Notes: a model not told the origin generated them from the sequence alone. 64,000 nucleotides of DNA from Acinetobacter sp. UBA3106 (GCA_002365595.1 DFAM01000011.1:55021-119020), one strand, 5' to 3'. Positions 16,500 to 26,406 are shown, counted from the first letter of the stretch. Made by a program: numbers and translations.

Positions 16500-17696
16500 A
16501 TGTATAGTACGGAATTACTGGAAGAAGCACGTAAAATAATGTTCCATATGCTGACCAAGGTAGTGGAATACGGCGGCTCGGATCTCTTCATTTCAGCAGA
16601 TTTTCCACCCAGCATTAAACATCAGGGTTTGATGAAACCCATTGGTCAACAGGCCTTGACTGCAGACAAGACCAAACTGTTTGCTTATAGTCTAATGAAC
16701 GAGAAACAACGGCTTGAGTTTGAAAGCGAGCTGGAATGTAACTTTGCCATTAGCGTGCCCAATGTTTCGCGTTTTCGTATTAATGTCTTTCAGCAGCAGT
16801 TACAGGTCGGTATGGTGATTCGAACCATTACCGCAGAAATTCCAAATTTTACCCAGCTCCAACTTCCTGAATCCTTAAAACATGTGATGATGGCAAAACG
16901 TGGTCTGGTACTTGTAGTCGGTGCAACCGGCTCGGGTAAGTCGACTTCTTTAGCTGCCATGATTGATCACCGTAATGAAAATTCTGCCGGACATATCATT
17001 ACTGTTGAAGATCCGGTGGAATATGTGCATAAGCATAAGAAATCGATGATTACCCACCGTGAGGTCGGCGTCGATAGCCATTCATGGCACAATGCCTTGA
17101 AAAATACTTTGCGTCAGGCACCTGATGTGATTTTGATTGGTGAAATCCGCGATACCGAAACCATGGAACACGCCATTGCCTTTGCCGAAACCGGACATTT
17201 GTGTTTAGGGACGTTACATGCCAACAATGCCAACCAGGCGCTAGATCGTATCATTAACTTTTTCCCGGAAGAACGTCGCAATCAATTATTGATGGACTTA
17301 TCTTCAAACATGAAAGCTATTATTTCCCAGCGTTTGGTACGAACTCAGGATGGACGCGGACGTCGTGCAGCGATTGAAATTCTGCTGAATACGCCATTAA
17401 TTGGCGATCTTATTCTGAAAGGCCATTTTCATGAACTCAAAGAAATTATGAGAAAATCCCGTGAATTGGGTATGCAAACTTTCGATCAGGCTTTATATGA
17501 TTTATATAATGAAGGTGCGATCAGTTATGAAGAAGCCTTGCGGAATGCCGATTCAATGAATGAATTGCGCTTGCAGATTAAACTGAAAAGTAACCGCAAG
17601 GATGAAACGGTGCCAGGATCAGCTACATCATTCAGTATGGTGCAAGATAAAGCTCCGGAAGACGGTCAAGCTCAGTCTGACCAAGAAGCCTCTTAA
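16500..17696 (+). CDS. PilU-type type IV pilus retraction ATPase, copy 2
   Basis: A 398-residue paralog of the preceding gene, clearly alike along its whole length from MYSTELLEEAR onward. It has a standard Walker A GATGSGKST, Walker B ILIGEIRD and TLHANNANQALDRIINFFPEERRNQL. I chose the ATG at 16500 because it aligns with copy 1 and has GGGGAAA in front; the frame could start 27 bases earlier. The C-terminus carries an extra Gln/Asp/Ser-rich tail of about 30 residues. Tandem duplication followed by divergence is the simplest origin. Confidence 0.88.
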   Translation: MYSTELLEEARKIMFHMLTKVVEYGGSDLFISADFPPSIKHQGLMKPIGQQALTADKTKLFAYSLMNEKQRLEFESELECNFAISVPNVSRFRINVFQQQLQVGMVIRTITAEIPNFTQLQLPESLKHVMMAKRGLVLVVGATGSGKSTSLAAMIDHRNENSAGHIITVEDPVEYVHKHKKSMITHREVGVDSHSWHNALKNTLRQAPDVILIGEIRDTETMEHAIAFAETGHLCLGTLHANNANQALDRIINFFPEERRNQLLMDLSSNMKAIISQRLVRTQDGRGRRAAIEILLNTPLIGDLILKGHFHELKEIMRKSRELGMQTFDQALYDLYNEGAISYEEALRNADSMNELRLQIKLKSNRKDETVPGSATSFSMVQDKAPEDGQAQSDQEAS

Positions 17697-17717
17697 TTCA
17701 ACTACATCTTTTTATAA

Positions 17718-17755
17718 AAAATAGGCATTCATTCCTACCAGATAATGCCTATTTT
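17718..17755. terminator. Bidirectional terminator
   Basis: A 12-bp stem (AAAATAGGCATT / AATGCCTATTTT) with a 14-base loop between the convergent PilU copy 2 and MFS genes. Confidence 0.8.
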
Positions 17756-17775
17756 ATTGATTCAATTATTTAGAA

Positions 17776-18954
17776 TTATACAGACTTCGGTTGATCGATG
17801 AACAACTTATAAAATACCAAACTAAGTGCCGTGATCACCGCACACATGAGATAGGTAAAACGATAACCTTGATTAGCGATCACCATCCCTAACAAGATCG
17901 AACCAATTGCGATACCAATATCGTAAAAGGTAAAAAAGGTTGAAGTTGCATGTCCAATTCGGTCTTTTGGTGAGCGCTGAATGGAAATTGTTTGTAAACA
18001 GGGTTGAGCTGAACCAAAGCCCATACCGACAAATATCGCAGCCAGCATCAATCCGGTTACTGTATTGACTTGGCTTAATACCATCAGTCCAATTGAAAAT
18101 AATGCAATAGCAGGATAAACCACGTAATTTGCGCCTTTGCGATCATAAATTTTCCCAGTGATGGGTCTTAAACTCATCATAGAAATGGCAAAAACCACGA
18201 AAAATAAACTGGCATAAGCCAGTAAATTTTTTGACTCTGCAAAGGTTGAAATAAACGACATAATGCTGGCATAAGAAAAAGAGATGATCATGGCCATAAC
18301 CGAAACGGGCAAAGCCTTCTTTTCAACAAAGTCATGAATGGATAATTTACGCTTAACAGGTTTGGCCTGCATTTTTGGTATTGCTTGAATTGGAATCAGG
18401 AAGCAAAAGATAAAGCCCAGACAAATAAGGGCAGCCAGAATCGCAGTAACGGTCGGATAAGAAAGTTGTTGAATAAGCGTCAAACCGATTAAAGGCCCCA
18501 ACACAATCCCTAAATTAATAGACATGACAAAATAGCCCATACCTTCACCTTTACGCTGTGCAGGAATAAAGTCATTGGCAATAGGAACCGCTACCGTGGT
18601 TAAAATACTGAACCAAATCCCATGCAACAGCCGAATGGCCAAAAGTAGGTTCAGACTATCTGCAAAAATATAGGCAAATGAAAAAAGACAGAATAAAGTC
18701 TCTGAAATATAAAGGGCTTTTTTGCGTCCGATTTTTTCAATAATTAAACCACTAAAGGGGCGAACAGCAATCGAGGATGCCATAAATAGCGTCATGGCCA
18801 GACCTGCCTGAGCTAAAGTTCCATGCAGGTTTTTTAAAATATAAATCGGTAGGATAGTGGTTTGGGCAAAATAAAAGATAAATAAAAACAAGTTATTGGC
18901 CAGACACAGAATAAAGGATTTATTCCATAACTGTTGTGTATTTACTGGAGTCAT
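17776..18954 (-). CDS. MFS transporter
   Basis: A 392-residue major facilitator with twelve predicted helices. The motif A-like GRKKALY loop follows helix 2 (IIEKIGRKKALYISE). PIANDFIPAQRKGEGMGYF in the N-terminal half is typical of the YfcJ/arabinose-efflux-like drug-resistance group. The substrate is unknown. It stands alone between a convergent PilU gene and a region with its own minus-strand promoter. Confidence 0.85.
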   Translation of the reverse strand: MTPVNTQQLWNKSFILCLANNLFLFIFYFAQTTILPIYILKNLHGTLAQAGLAMTLFMASSIAVRPFSGLIIEKIGRKKALYISETLFCLFSFAYIFADSLNLLLAIRLLHGIWFSILTTVAVPIANDFIPAQRKGEGMGYFVMSINLGIVLGPLIGLTLIQQLSYPTVTAILAALICLGFIFCFLIPIQAIPKMQAKPVKRKLSIHDFVEKKALPVSVMAMIISFSYASIMSFISTFAESKNLLAYASLFFVVFAISMMSLRPITGKIYDRKGANYVVYPAIALFSIGLMVLSQVNTVTGLMLAAIFVGMGFGSAQPCLQTISIQRSPKDRIGHATSTFFTFYDIGIAIGSILLGMVIANQGYRFTYLMCAVITALSLVFYKLFIDQPKSV

Positions 18955-19211
18955 GATTTACCTAAATTTATAAGAAAAAGACGACTAAAGAGGCTTATCG
19001 AGCTCATTATTTTTTTAGTTATAAATTATTTTTTGTAATTGAAGATAAGTCAGCTTATCGTTGGCTGGGGTTAATTCTAGAAGAATATTCCCAAAAAGTA
19101 CAGCAGTGTAAGAATATAATAGAATAGTTTAATAAATAAGAGTGTTTTTATTGGGTCTTAATATCATATTGTGAATTTATAATGATTTTTTTAATTAAAA
19201 TTATCCGAAAT

Positions 19212-19243
19212 AAAAAAATCAGCCCCTAAAGACTGATTTTTTT
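19212..19243 (-). terminator. Terminator of gcvH
   Basis: AAAAAAATCAG / CTGATTTTTTT, 11-bp stem with a 10-base loop directly after gcvH on the minus strand. It is symmetric and could also act on plus-strand transcripts. Confidence 0.85.
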
Positions 19244-19256
19244 ATTTAAAACAGGA

Positions 19257-19631
19257 TTATAAACCTGCTTCATATTCACTGCTTGAAAGTAATTTTTCGA
19301 CATCCGCCATATTGTTAGGCTTGATTTTATAAATCCAGCCCTTGCCATACGGGTCATCATTGACAAAATCAGGATCATCTTCAAGTGCTGAATTCACTTC
19401 AACCACTTCACCTGAAACAGGTGCATGGATGTCTGAAGCAGTTTTAACCGACTCAACTACACCAGCCTGTTCACCAGCAGTGATTTGTTGACCCACTTCT
19501 GGTGCTTCAACATAGACCAGATCACCCAAAGCATCCTGTGCATGGTCAGAAATACCGGTAATAACCAGATCACCTTCAACTTTGACCCATTCGTGCGTAG
19601 TGGCGTACTTTAACTCTGAAGGGTGATTCAT
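19257..19631 (-). CDS. gcvH: Glycine cleavage system H protein
   Basis: A 124-residue lipoyl carrier that shuttles the aminomethyl group between the P, T and L proteins of the glycine cleavage system. The lipoylation lysine is Lys63 in ESVKTASDIHAP. The ATG at 19631 is preferred over the longer frame because AAGGAG lies at ideal spacing in front. gcvT, gcvP and gcvA are not adjacent, so it is an orphan here; a role in lipoate transfer to other complexes is also possible. Confidence 0.95.
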   Translation of the reverse strand: MNHPSELKYATTHEWVKVEGDLVITGISDHAQDALGDLVYVEAPEVGQQITAGEQAGVVESVKTASDIHAPVSGEVVEVNSALEDDPDFVNDDPYGKGWIYKIKPNNMADVEKLLSSSEYEAGL

Positions 19632-19702
19632 GGATGACTCCTTTAAAATATTCAAATCATTTTTGCCATGTTTTATACATGTTTTTTGATAAAAACAAAA
19701 GT

Positions 19703-20731
19703 TTATAGATAAGGATCTTTACGCCAATTGCTTGGACTACGTCCACTCCAGCGTTTAAAAGCACGGCTGAAATTGGCCACATCGCTATAGCCAATTTCAT
19801 CGGCAATCTGCTCAAGGGTGTAATCAGTACGTGAAAGCAGGGAAGTCGCATGACGATAGCGCACTTCATCCACGAGGGTTGAGAAGGAAGTACCTTCGGC
19901 AGCCAATTGACGTTTTAAAGTCCGATCGGACATATGCAGACGATCTGCAACGTTTTCGATGCTTAAATAATGCTGCTCTGAATTGGTCAAAATATCACGT
20001 ACCCGCATGGCCAGGCGACGGCGCTCACCCAAGGCAGACAATTCGGCTTCACATTGGTTAATCGCAATCTGGCTGGCAATCGGGTCAGCATTGACCATCT
20101 TTAAACCGAGATATTTTTTATCAAAACTGGAAAGCAAATGCGGCTGTTCAAAACGGAACTGATGCGATGGGAATTTTGCCATATAGCGTTCAAAACCGGG
20201 CGGTTTGGGAAAATCAAAATCAATCTCACCAGAGAGATCTTCACAACCGGTCAGGGCTTTGGCCATGGTGATAATACCAAAGGTCAGGGCAATGGCAATT
20301 TCAGTCCGCAGGGGTTCAAGGTCAAAATCACATTGCAACTGTAGCGTGGCTTTTTCACCAAAAGTAGAAAAATAAAGCTGTAAAAATGGCAGACGCAGCT
20401 GAATAAAGCGGTTCGCCAGGATCAAGGCATCGGTAATATCGTGCGCGGTCATAATGGCATAGCCAATAAAGCCATGAATCGAGATACGCATCTGGGTTCC
20501 TAAATGGAAACCCAGAGTCGGTTCACCGGTTAGGCGTAGTGCATGCTTGACCAGCTCATTGGCAACGGGCGTCGGAATACGAAAGTTGGGATCTGCCAAT
20601 TGTTCACTGTTTAAGTGAAAAGGAGTAAACAGTGCTTCAGCAGTATAGCCCCAACGCGACACTACATCTAACAGCAGCAGTCCATAAACACCTGGTATTC
20701 CTTGATCCTGTCTTGGAGAAATCGTTTTCAT
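19703..20731 (-). CDS. AraC-family transcriptional regulator
   Basis: A protein of about 342 residues with an N-terminal ligand-binding domain of the 'arabinose-binding AraC' (OruR/ArgR-like) type and a C-terminal double helix-turn-helix. ENVADRLHMSDRTLKRQL is the first recognition unit and IGYSDVANFSRAFKRWSG the second. I took the ATG at 20731 because GGATGG lies in front; 15 further upstream codons are possible. Relatives often control lipid, virulence or amino acid genes. Possible targets are the MaoC/ABC pair upstream, but nothing proves it. Confidence 0.85.
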   Translation of the reverse strand: MKTISPRQDQGIPGVYGLLLLDVVSRWGYTAEALFTPFHLNSEQLADPNFRIPTPVANELVKHALRLTGEPTLGFHLGTQMRISIHGFIGYAIMTAHDITDALILANRFIQLRLPFLQLYFSTFGEKATLQLQCDFDLEPLRTEIAIALTFGIITMAKALTGCEDLSGEIDFDFPKPPGFERYMAKFPSHQFRFEQPHLLSSFDKKYLGLKMVNADPIASQIAINQCEAELSALGERRRLAMRVRDILTNSEQHYLSIENVADRLHMSDRTLKRQLAAEGTSFSTLVDEVRYRHATSLLSRTDYTLEQIADEIGYSDVANFSRAFKRWSGRSPSNWRKDPYL

Positions 20732-20839
20732 GCGCCATCCATTGCATTTATTCGTTTTTCTATTTGTCGGTACCATATTGGCATGAATTGAAAACGTAAC
20801 TTGTTAAAATTGTTCGACAATACTTTGAAAGCCCGAATC

Positions 20840-21289
20840 TTAGTCAGGCTTGTATTCTTTTTTAAAAACCAAAATTTTAGTGGTGGAAATAAGTAATACA
20901 TCATGATTCTGATTGAATGCCTGGGTTACATAACTGACTATAGCGCGGTCAGTTTTACTTTTTGATGGCGTAATTGCCACAATTTCCACTTCCACATGAA
21001 TCTTATCGCCAGGACGGGTTGGACGTGGCCAGCGAAGGCTCGATTCCGAACCAATCAGACCATAAGCGACCGGAAAACACTCTGTCCATAAACGCATGGT
21101 CACTGCACAGGTGTGCCAACCACTGGCAGCAATACCCTGAAAAACCGGATGCTCTTTGGCCTGATCTTCATCGGTATGAAAAACCTGAGGATCATACACA
21201 TGCGCAAATTGCTTGATTTCTTCCAAGGTCATTTCATATTCACGGCTAATGAAACGATCGCCGACGTTTATATCTTCTAAATACAGCAT
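20840..21289 (-). CDS. MaoC-family hot-dog dehydratase
   Basis: A 149-residue MaoC-like hydratase. The family segment FHTDEDQAKEHPVFQGIAASGWH includes the catalytic Asp/His region. Such proteins hydrate enoyl-CoA or act in acyl-CoA metabolism. Its ATG shares one base with the stop codon of the upstream ABC transporter (TAATG), so translation is probably coupled. Why an ABC exporter and a MaoC enzyme are coupled is unclear. Confidence 0.85.
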   Translation of the reverse strand: MLYLEDINVGDRFISREYEMTLEEIKQFAHVYDPQVFHTDEDQAKEHPVFQGIAASGWHTCAVTMRLWTECFPVAYGLIGSESSLRWPRPTRPGDKIHVEVEIVAITPSKSKTDRAIVSYVTQAFNQNHDVLLISTTKILVFKKEYKPD

Positions 21290-23142
21290 TAATGCGCTTC
21301 CTTTTTCTTCAATGCCTGTTGTTCTATTAAAAAACTACCGGTTTGTCGTTGCCACAAATGTGCATAAATACCGCCTAATGCAACCAGTTCATCATGCGTA
21401 CCTTGCTCTACAATTCTGCCTTCATCTAGAACCACCAGACGATCCATTTGCGCAATGGTGGATAATCGATGCGCGATGGCAATGACGGTTTTGCCTTGCA
21501 TCAGTTCATCCAGACTGGACTGGATGGCCGCTTCAACTTCAGAATCTAACGCACTGGTGGCTTCATCTAAAATCAGGATAGGAGCATCTTTTAAAAATAC
21601 CCGGGCAATCGCAATACGCTGACGTTGACCACCAGACAGTTTTACACCGCGTTCACCGACATAGGCTTCATATCCGGTTTTACCACGCAAATCAGTAAGC
21701 TGTGGAATAAAGTCTTCCGCCTTGGCCTTACGCACCGCTTCAAACATATCTTCATCTGTTGCATCGGGACGACCGTATTTAATATTTTCGGCCACGGTGC
21801 GATGTAACAAAGAGGTATCTTGAGTCACAAAAGCAATATTTTTACGCAGACTGTCCTGAGTCACATCTTGAATATTTTGGCTATCGATCGAAATACGACC
21901 TTGGTTGATATCATAAAAATGTAGTAACAGTTGAATCAGTGTGGATTTTCCTGCACCAGAACGCCCGACAATGCCAATTTTTTCACCCGGTTTAATGGTT
22001 AAATTAAAATGATCAATCACATTTTTATTCTGATAAGCAAAGCTGACATCTTCAAATTTGATTTCACCATGCTGGACCTGTAAAGGTTGAGCTTCGATTT
22101 TGTCTTGAATATGAATCGGACGGCCTAAAGTCTTCATGCCATCTTGAATGGTACCGACATTTTCAAACAGGGCAGAAGATTGCCACATCATAAACTCGGC
22201 AATACTGTTGAGCTTTAAAATCATGGCAGTCGTTGCTGCAATAATACCGAGTTCCGCCTGACCATTAATCCAGAGCCAAATAGCGGTACCTAAAACCCCG
22301 ACATATAAAACCACACTCAATAAATTTATGCTGATTTCGTACTGGGCGCCCAGACGCATCTGTTTATACACCGTGATCATAAAGTCTTGCATGGACTCTT
22401 TGGCATACTTACTTTCACGGCCAGCATGGGCAAATAATTTAACGGTTTGAATATTGGTATAGGCATCCGTAACACGACCGGTCATCACTGCCCGGGCATC
22501 GGCCTGTTGACTTGAAATCCGGCTTAAACGTGGAATAAAAAAGCAGGCAGCAGAAATAAACAGCACCAGCCAAAGCAGCAGAGGCAAAATTAGTAGGGGG
22601 GAAATTGACCCCAGCACAAAACTGATGGTGACAAAGTAAATTAGCACATAAGCCAGCATGTCACCTAAAATTACCCAAAACTCACGTACTGCAAGCGAGG
22701 TTTGCATAACTTTGGCCGATAAACGCCCGGCAAAGTCATTGTGAAAAAAATCCAGGCTTTGCTGTAACAGTAAATTATGGAAGCGCCAGCGTAAACGCAT
22801 GGGAAAAGTACTGTATAAAATCTGGTGTTTGATAATGGACTGCATGCTGGCAAATAGAATATTGGCCAATAAAATACAGGTCAAAATGGTCAAATTTTGC
22901 GTATGTTCGGCTAAAAAAGTTTCAGGCTGGCTCTTGCTTAACCAGTTAACCAGATCACCAATTTTTGAGTAAAGAAAGGCTTCAAAACTTGCAGCACCTG
23001 CAGTAAAGAGGACCAGTAACAACAAATAAGGACGTACCCCATGGGCGGCTTGCCAGACAAAAGGAAAAAAACGGGTCGGAAGTGGTTCGTTTAAACCTTT
23101 GGATGGATAAGGATTGACGAGTTTTTCAAACCACTGGAACAT
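21289..23142 (-). CDS. ABC exporter, fused permease and ATPase
   Basis: A 617-residue half-transporter with a six-helix membrane domain (about 35-340) and a nucleotide-binding domain. The latter has Walker A GRSGAGKST, signature LSGGQRQRIAIAR, Walker B ILILDEATSALDSE and the H-loop IAHRLST. It works as a dimer in the inner membrane. It resembles multidrug/lipid exporters of the MsbA/MdlB kind, but the substrate is unknown. It is first in a unit with the MaoC gene. Confidence 0.9.
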   Translation of the reverse strand: MFQWFEKLVNPYPSKGLNEPLPTRFFPFVWQAAHGVRPYLLLLVLFTAGAASFEAFLYSKIGDLVNWLSKSQPETFLAEHTQNLTILTCILLANILFASMQSIIKHQILYSTFPMRLRWRFHNLLLQQSLDFFHNDFAGRLSAKVMQTSLAVREFWVILGDMLAYVLIYFVTISFVLGSISPLLILPLLLWLVLFISAACFFIPRLSRISSQQADARAVMTGRVTDAYTNIQTVKLFAHAGRESKYAKESMQDFMITVYKQMRLGAQYEISINLLSVVLYVGVLGTAIWLWINGQAELGIIAATTAMILKLNSIAEFMMWQSSALFENVGTIQDGMKTLGRPIHIQDKIEAQPLQVQHGEIKFEDVSFAYQNKNVIDHFNLTIKPGEKIGIVGRSGAGKSTLIQLLLHFYDINQGRISIDSQNIQDVTQDSLRKNIAFVTQDTSLLHRTVAENIKYGRPDATDEDMFEAVRKAKAEDFIPQLTDLRGKTGYEAYVGERGVKLSGGQRQRIAIARVFLKDAPILILDEATSALDSEVEAAIQSSLDELMQGKTVIAIAHRLSTIAQMDRLVVLDEGRIVEQGTHDELVALGGIYAHLWQRQTGSFLIEQQALKKKEAH

Positions 23143-23768
23143 GCAGATTTCCTTAAGTAAATACCAAATATGCTAAAGTTTATTGGAGCTTTGATAGTAT
23201 CAATAATAATGTAACTAATATCTAAAAGCTTGTTGAAATCAGTGAAACATTTCATTTGAACTGTAAAGCTGATGGGAGCAAGTAGAAAAAGAAATATAGA
23301 TTCATATATTGAGTATATGTTTAACAACGACAAAGCTGTATGAAATATTATGTCGAGTCATTCATGCTTAGTGATTGGAGAATTGAACAAAAGCGTTTTT
23401 AGCTTCAACAAATGTCGAAAGCAATTCAATAATCGAACTTTTGTCTATTGCACTAGGCTAATTTTTTATTTTTTATTAAATTTATCAATTAGTTAAATTT
23501 TATTAGTTTCTGAATTAATAGATTCAGTTTTTCATCTCATCAATTTCTCATATTCATGCTGAAGAAAATTTTTATTTAGACACTCATCCATGAAATTAAT
23601 ATTAAAACATCAAGCTGAATATGCTTATTGATAATATGCTGACCATAAATTTATAGAGTATTTTTTTGAAAAATAAATAAATTTTTATAAAAAATAATTA
23701 ACAATTGCATAACAAATAGCCTAATTAATTTACTTATTATTTCAAGTTATATTGAACGTGATTAAATC
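23143..23768. other. Long AT-rich spacer, no gene seen
   Basis: About 630 bases between the divergent ABC exporter and a small plus-strand gene. The only open frames are AT-driven, lack ribosome sites and read as poor protein. I see no RNA gene or clear repeat. Confidence 0.45.
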
Positions 23769-24056
23769 ATGTCTGGACTAATCGAAATGAAAAATACGGC
23801 AAGTTTTCACCTGTTACAGCAAGTATATAATTTTATCGCTGAGAGACCAGAATTTAAAACTAAAGGCGAGCTGGATCTTATGTTGGATTTTTTTTCGGTT
23901 ATTCATGAAGATGATCAAAAAGATATACGATTAGATTCCTCTTCTAAATTGATTGGTAAATTTGGAAGTCGAGAAATCGTGAATATTCAGCTGGCACCCT
24001 CTTTAAGAAATAAAAATGAATTCCTTTCTTGGGCGTATAAACAGCTGCATGGTTAG
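23769..24056 (+). CDS. Hypothetical protein, 95 aa
   Basis: Not recognised. It is a soluble, charged protein with no signal or membrane segment, containing an amphipathic N-terminal half (FHLLQQVYNFIAERPEF) and an acidic middle. It lies in very AT-rich DNA and no obvious operon partner is close. A true gene is likely from its length and composition, but no ribosome site is convincing. It may be a genus-restricted small protein. Confidence 0.5.
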   Translation: MSGLIEMKNTASFHLLQQVYNFIAERPEFKTKGELDLMLDFFSVIHEDDQKDIRLDSSSKLIGKFGSREIVNIQLAPSLRNKNEFLSWAYKQLHG

Positions 24057-24221
24057 TCGGAAAAAGAGATTTTTTAAAAATTTTTTTACATAAAAAGATA
24101 GAGTATAAATTTCTATTATTAAGCTCATATAAATGGGATTCTTATAATAAAATTGATATTTTAATTTATTTAAAATTACTTACGTAAAACATGTATTTAA
24201 ATACATATGCAAACATAAATT

Positions 24222-24245
24222 AAACACCTTTTGAAGGTGTTTTTC
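24222..24245 (+). terminator. Terminator of the 95-aa gene
   Basis: AACACCTT / AAGGTGTT with a TTG loop and a run of T after it. It lies about 165 bases after the small gene ending at 24056. Confidence 0.8.
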
Positions 24246-24283
24246 TTTAATTTGTTAGGCTAAATCATAATAAGAGCGAAAAA

Positions 24284-24544
24284 ATGCCTAAAATTCTGAT
24301 TCTAAAAGAGGTCACTGCGAAGAGCGCCTGTGGCACTAAAATAATTGTTGAACAGGTTTTTGAAAAGATTTTAAATCAAGCAGGTTTAATCTGGTTGCCC
24401 TTACCCAAAATAGTGATTACGGAAAAAATTATTGATTTAAATGAAAATAATTTTTTTACTCATCCTGCAACAGGAAAAGTTTTTGAGGTAATGAACGAAA
24501 AAGAACGATTTAAGTTCAAAAGAAAGACTCAACCTTTATATTGA
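24284..24544 (+). CDS. Hypothetical protein, 86 aa
   Basis: Not recognised. It is a basic, soluble protein (MPKILILKEVTAKSACG at the start; a Lys/Arg-rich tail ending KFKRKTQPLY) in AT-rich DNA. It is flanked by terminators on both sides, so it is probably an independent single-gene unit. The strong terminator after it supports real transcription. Confidence 0.5.
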   Translation: MPKILILKEVTAKSACGTKIIVEQVFEKILNQAGLIWLPLPKIVITEKIIDLNENNFFTHPATGKVFEVMNEKERFKFKRKTQPLY

Positions 24545-24611
24545 GCATATTTTTTAAAACAAAAAACTCATAAAATTTATTTATACAGTATTTTCTAAAA
24601 TCAAAATAAAA

Positions 24612-24640
24612 AAAAGTTCAGCTAGCAAGCTGAATTTATT
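24612..24640 (+). terminator. Terminator after the 86-aa gene
   Basis: TTCAGCT / AGCTGAA stem with an AGCA loop, flanked by A-runs and TTTATTT. Confidence 0.7.
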
Positions 24641-24798
24641 TAGAATAAATATTTTTACCTTCTGAAATATTTCAATTAAAATAATTTAAATTGATTGAAT
24701 GATTTTATTCGCCAAGTTGATTTTACATTTAAAATAATCACAGCTTAAACATTGCTTTCGGATTATAATGGCTCTCTTAGAGCAGCATTAAGCTGAAA

Positions 24799-24882
24799 AT
24801 GAACAAAAGAGATTTCAAGGCGCTGGATTTGGGTCCAACTGGAAAAGCTATTCTTCAAAGCTCTCTGATCTCTGATTTATAA
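24799..24882 (+). CDS. Possible 27-aa small ORF
   Basis: An ATG frame of 27 codons starting MNKRDFKALDLG, with a TATAAT box at about 24764-24769. No good ribosome site is visible. The DNA is less AT-rich than its surroundings, which is the main reason to note it. It may be noise. Confidence 0.25.
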   Translation: MNKRDFKALDLGPTGKAILQSSLISDL

Positions 24883-24893
24883 TCTCTAAAAAG

Positions 24894-26315
24894 TTATATC
24901 GCCTTAAAAACCTCTATTGCGCGTTTTCTCGATTGGCTTAAATCCACAATGGCTTGCGGGTAATTTAATGCTTGATCATGTTCATAAGCATACGGTTCAT
25001 GAATTTTTTTTGCATTCAGATGCGCCAATTCCGGTACCCAGGTCCGTATATAATCGCCATTTTTATCAAATCTTTGTGATTGCGAGACAGGATTGAAAAT
25101 TCGGAAATAGGGCACTGAATCTGTGCCTGTTGAAGCACACCACTGCCAGCCACCATTATTGGCTGCCAAATTGCCATCAATTAAATGCTGCATAAACCAT
25201 TTTTCACCCAGACGCCAATCAATCAGCAGGTTCTTGGTTAAAAACATAGCAGTAATCATGCGTACCCGATTATGCATCCATCCGGTTTGCAGCATTTGAC
25301 GCATGCCTGCATCAACAATCGGAATTCCAGTTTGCCCTTGCTGCCAGGTAAGCAGGTCTTGTTCAGCGTGTCGCCATTGAATCTTTTGAGTATTGCTTTT
25401 AAAAGGCTGATGTTTGGACACAGCAGGAAATTGATAAAGAATATGTTGATAAAACTCACGCCATAACAATTCATCTAGCCAGGTTTGTTGTCCTATATTG
25501 TCTATATGGAAATAGCCATTTTGCTTTCTAAACACAGCTTGTAAGCACTGCCTGATTGAAACTGCACCGATATTTAAATAGGGAGATAGTTGACTGGTTG
25601 AATTGAGATGAGGGAAATCACGCTCTTGTTGATAATATTCCAGTTTAGAGTCAATAAAATTGTCTAAAATTTCCAGCGCATAATCTTCAGTCACCGGCCA
25701 AAGTTGCTGTAGTTGATCCGAGGCAGGACTTTGCATATAGGTGGATGCACTGATGTTTGTATTTTCTAGCTCCAGGTTCAGCTCTATTTTTTTCTGCTGT
25801 GCGATTGCCGGATAGCCTTGCGGTAGGCTGATGCTGAGTAGTTCATAGCAACGCTTTTTAAAAGCACTAAACACTTGATATGGCTGATTGGATTTATTGC
25901 AGATTGAACCGACAGGAAAAATGGTCTGATCATGATAAAGCTCAAGCGAAATCTGATGCTTTTCCAGATTTTTTTGCGTTTGGGCATCACGTTTTAATTC
26001 ATTGACCCCAACTTCAATATTGGCATGTACAGCATTAATGCCAAGTCGCAGACAAAGCTGCAGCATTTCATCGGGGACATCCTTCCATAAAGGAATGCAT
26101 TTGATCAGCAGAGGAATATTCAGTTGATTGAGCTGTGATTTGAGCGTTTCCAGTTGGCGTAAATAAAATATTTTTTTGGCTGGACTGTCATCATGTCGTA
26201 GCCATTGCTCAGGTGAGAGCACTGCCAAGGCAATACAATTTCCAGATTGAGTCGCATGCCAAAGCGCAGCATGATCGTGTATACGCAAATCCTGTCGAAA
26301 CCATATCAATTGCAT
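24894..26315 (-). CDS. phrB: Deoxyribodipyrimidine photolyase
   Basis: A 473-residue class I CPD photolyase. It splits cyclobutane pyrimidine dimers using blue light and reduced FAD. It has an N-terminal antenna-binding alpha/beta domain (MQLIWFRQDLRIHDHAALWH) and a C-terminal FAD domain with TGIPIVDAGMRQM, GWMHNRVRM and NNGGWQWCASTGTD, all highly conserved in the family. A single-gene unit, upstream of which lies a minus-strand MscS gene. Confidence 0.93.
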   Translation of the reverse strand: MQLIWFRQDLRIHDHAALWHATQSGNCIALAVLSPEQWLRHDDSPAKKIFYLRQLETLKSQLNQLNIPLLIKCIPLWKDVPDEMLQLCLRLGINAVHANIEVGVNELKRDAQTQKNLEKHQISLELYHDQTIFPVGSICNKSNQPYQVFSAFKKRCYELLSISLPQGYPAIAQQKKIELNLELENTNISASTYMQSPASDQLQQLWPVTEDYALEILDNFIDSKLEYYQQERDFPHLNSTSQLSPYLNIGAVSIRQCLQAVFRKQNGYFHIDNIGQQTWLDELLWREFYQHILYQFPAVSKHQPFKSNTQKIQWRHAEQDLLTWQQGQTGIPIVDAGMRQMLQTGWMHNRVRMITAMFLTKNLLIDWRLGEKWFMQHLIDGNLAANNGGWQWCASTGTDSVPYFRIFNPVSQSQRFDKNGDYIRTWVPELAHLNAKKIHEPYAYEHDQALNYPQAIVDLSQSRKRAIEVFKAI

Positions 26316-26406
26316 AAAACAAGGATGCCTTATTTTCAGTTAAATCATTCAATTATAAATAAGAAGAATAGCAATATGCTTTAAATATTGCATCATCCTC
26401 TTAGTT

